In this document: one piece after another, positions 5,529 through 6,979 of the stretch | Layout of the letters: the number at the start of each line of letters is the position of its first letter | Position numbering within the stretch: position 1 is the stretch's first letter | Made by a program: the position numbers and the translations under genes | The notes under the pieces: generated by a model | Databases searched by the model: none | What the model was told of the DNA's origin: nothing | The model's input: the letters and a program-made list of their open reading frames with translations, nothing else | DNA from: Alphaproteobacteria bacterium | Lineage (GTDB): Bacteria; Pseudomonadota; Alphaproteobacteria; SP197 | Assembly: GCA_022822575.1 (NCBI GenBank) | Contig: JAJEBJ010000497.1 | Location: 1-6,979, forward strand | Reading direction: 5' to 3' | DNA length: 6,979 bases

Positions 5529-5969
5529 ATGCAGCTCACTGTTGTTTCCGGATCTGTCAGCGCCGTCCAGTCAGGACGGGAATACGGTATCACGCGACAC
5601 GCCACCTGGTTCCGCATTGACAATCATCCTGCATGCCTGAGACACGTCCGTTCAATCTTCACGCCGCAGCCCATACCTGTTGCCGAACGCGACCAGGTGA
5701 CGGCGTGTGGTCTCAGGAAGCACGAGTTCCTCCTCGTCTTCGCCCTCTACAATCACACCACCGGAGTCATGGGCCGACTGCCCGTCGGACGCCAGACCGC
5801 CGGATGCGTTCTGATCGGCCTGATGGGCGTCTTTCTCGTCATCCAGGATTCGATTGCCGTGACGGCCTTTGGCCTGGTTTTTCTGGCCGCGGCCGGCTTC
5901 ACGGCCTGGCACATCCGCCGCATCACCAAGGCTGCCCGGCTGATCTGGCAGCACATCCAACAACCCTGA
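5529..5969 (+). CDS. Hypothetical small membrane protein with beta-rich N-terminal domain and two membrane segments
   Basis: I do not recognise a named family. From ATG 5529 the product is 146 residues. Residues 1-80 look like a compact beta-rich domain, including VVSGSVSAVQSG (5-16), ATWFRIDNHPA (25-35), a DQVTACG turn (55-61) and FLLVFALYNHTTGV (67-80). Residues 91-106 (AGCVLIGLMGVFLVIQ) and about 110-127 (AVTAFGLVFLAAAGFTAW) are hydrophobic enough to be two membrane helices forming a hairpin. The basic tail HIRRITKAARLIW would then lie in the cytoplasm, with the N-terminal domain on the same side. The frame is open upstream to 5445, but that extension looks non-coding and overlaps the VOC promoter region. 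There is no clear ribosome site, so the start is uncertain. It is divergent from VOC and convergent with the LysR gene. Confidence 0.6.
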   Translation: MQLTVVSGSVSAVQSGREYGITRHATWFRIDNHPACLRHVRSIFTPQPIPVAERDQVTACGLRKHEFLLVFALYNHTTGVMGRLPVGRQTAGCVLIGLMGVFLVIQDSIAVTAFGLVFLAAAGFTAWHIRRITKAARLIWQHIQQP

Positions 5970-6058
5970 TGGGGGTCGGAGCCAACCTGCGCGACGCATG
6001 ACAAGCATCATGGTCTCGACAGCGCCCGTTGACATCGAAGCCGAAGGCATGCTCCCGC

Positions 6059-6114
6059 ACGTCTCCCTCATTTTCCCGCCTCGCGGCGTTCACGACGAGG
6101 GAAAGATCAGACGT
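6059..6114. other. Imperfect inverted repeat between convergent genes
   Basis: ACGTCT at 6059-6064 pairs with AGACGT at 6109-6114, and CCCTC at 6065-6069 pairs with GAGGG at 6097-6101, giving a bulged stem with a 27-nt loop that contains a further CCTCG/CGAGG pairing. It lies in the 181-bp space (5970-6148) between the stops of the small membrane protein and the LysR gene. Lacking a T-run, it is a weak terminator candidate. The rest of this gap shows no gene. Confidence 0.25.
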
Positions 6115-6148
6115 CGCTTGCGAGCCTCAACCCGGGCTGACGAGGGAT

Positions 6149-6979
6149 CTAGCCTGGAGCGGGATCGAACACGGACAAAGACGTCATCGTCTTCCGGCAA
6201 TGACCCTCGAACGCGCTCAGAATCCGGGATTTGCGGTCTGCTCGCATGGTCGCCAAACCCAACTGCATTGGCCGAACCTCATCAATGATGGGCACGTACC
6301 GCAGTGGCTTGCCGTCGGGACTCCAGGCGTTCTTGCCCGACACGTTGAGCAAACCATACCCGATACCATTGGCGACCATGGAATGGACCATCAGCAGATT
6401 CGGGGTGCGCACCTCGATCCTCGGGCGCAGATTCAGGCGGTGAAACAGGGACATGAAGTAGTCCCGACTCAGCGGAAGGTCCAGCAGGATCAGTGGTTGA
6501 TCGGCCAGGGCTGCCAGCGACACCGCCCTGGCGCTCACCAAGGGGTGATCGGCTCCCAGCAGCGCACAGGGAGGCAATGGCAGCAGAGCCTCGAAGACGA
6601 TGTCATTGGGAATCTCAAGATCGTAGGTGACGGCAACGTCGATATCGGCCCGTCGCAACATTTGGATCAGGTCTGTCTGGTCGCCTTCGGATTGCTGAAA
6701 CGTCACCCGGGGATTCTCCGCCTGAAATCCGATCCGCAGTTCCGGCACCACGAACGGCGCAACCGTCACCAGGCTGCCGACAGAGATTGGCCCCCGGATT
6801 TCTCCGGAAATCTCACCTGCGATGTCATGCAGTGTGCTGGCACCTTCCAACACTTCCTTCGCGGCAGAGTAGAAACGGCGGCCGCCAGGGGTCAGGAACA
6901 AGCCTCGCGCGTGCTGGCGAACGAAGAGTTCGAGCCCGAAGACACTCTCCAACTGGGAGATCGCCGTCGAGATCGAGGG
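6149..6979 (-). CDS. LysR-type transcriptional regulator, N-terminus outside window
   Basis: 276 residues are visible, ending at a TAG stop (6151-6149). The start codon lies beyond the right edge, with about 25-30 residues missing compared with the usual length near 300. The first visible residues PSISTAISQLESVFGLELF followed by RQHARGLFLTPGG are the recognition helix and wing of a LysR winged helix-turn-helix. A linker helix follows, then the substrate-binding domain from about IRGPISVGSLVTVAPF. The domain continues through the hinge region around ADIDVAVTYD and CALLGADHPL to MVANGIGYGLL near the C-terminal half. Such regulators bind a small effector and usually control a divergent neighbour, which here would lie outside the window to the right. 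The effector cannot be deduced. Confidence 0.93.
   Translation of the reverse strand, partial: PSISTAISQLESVFGLELFVRQHARGLFLTPGGRRFYSAAKEVLEGASTLHDIAGEISGEIRGPISVGSLVTVAPFVVPELRIGFQAENPRVTFQQSEGDQTDLIQMLRRADIDVAVTYDLEIPNDIVFEALLPLPPCALLGADHPLVSARAVSLAALADQPLILLDLPLSRDYFMSLFHRLNLRPRIEVRTPNLLMVHSMVANGIGYGLLNVSGKNAWSPDGKPLRYVPIIDEVRPMQLGLATMRADRKSRILSAFEGHCRKTMTSLSVFDPAPG

Overview
The window looks like a high-GC proteobacterial chromosome, most likely an alphaproteobacterium. This rests on the base composition, the strong third-position G/C bias (which also creates long antisense shadow frames) and the general look of the proteins; it is an inference, not a placement. No tRNA, rRNA, CRISPR array, insertion sequence or phage gene was seen. 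All genes look intact except the two cut by the window edges.

Layout from left to right. (1) A thiolase of the beta-ketoadipyl-CoA/3-oxoadipyl-CoA type is on the minus strand, with only its last few residues beyond the left edge. (2) Divergent from it is a plus-strand agmatine deiminase/bacterial peptidylarginine deiminase family protein that appears to carry an export signal. (3) After a 181-bp gap come two tightly coupled plus-strand genes: a phytanoyl-CoA dioxygenase family Fe(II)/2-oxoglutarate oxygenase and a COG4091-type dehydrogenase with a C-terminal SAF domain. The dehydrogenase's GTG start overlaps the oxygenase's TGA stop. (4) Convergent with these is a two-gene minus-strand unit: a VOC (glyoxalase-fold) protein followed by a 62-residue four-cysteine, YHS/TRASH-like zinc-site protein. 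(5) Divergent from the VOC gene is a small unrecognised protein with a beta-rich N-terminus and two predicted membrane segments. (6) The right end holds a minus-strand LysR-type regulator whose N-terminus is cut off.

How the genes may work together. The oxygenase and the dehydrogenase are the clearest functional pair: one can hydroxylate a small molecule and the other can act on the resulting alcohol or a related substrate, and their expression is physically coupled. The substrate cannot be read from the sequence. The thiolase points to acyl-CoA (aromatic or dicarboxylate) catabolism, but no other genes of that pathway are visible. The deiminase has no visible partner for agmatine use (no N-carbamoylputrescine amidase), and its signal peptide suggests it acts outside the cytoplasm. 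Overall this is an ordinary-looking accessory metabolic region. Its best candidates for something undescribed are the oxygenase-SAF dehydrogenase couple and the exported deiminase.
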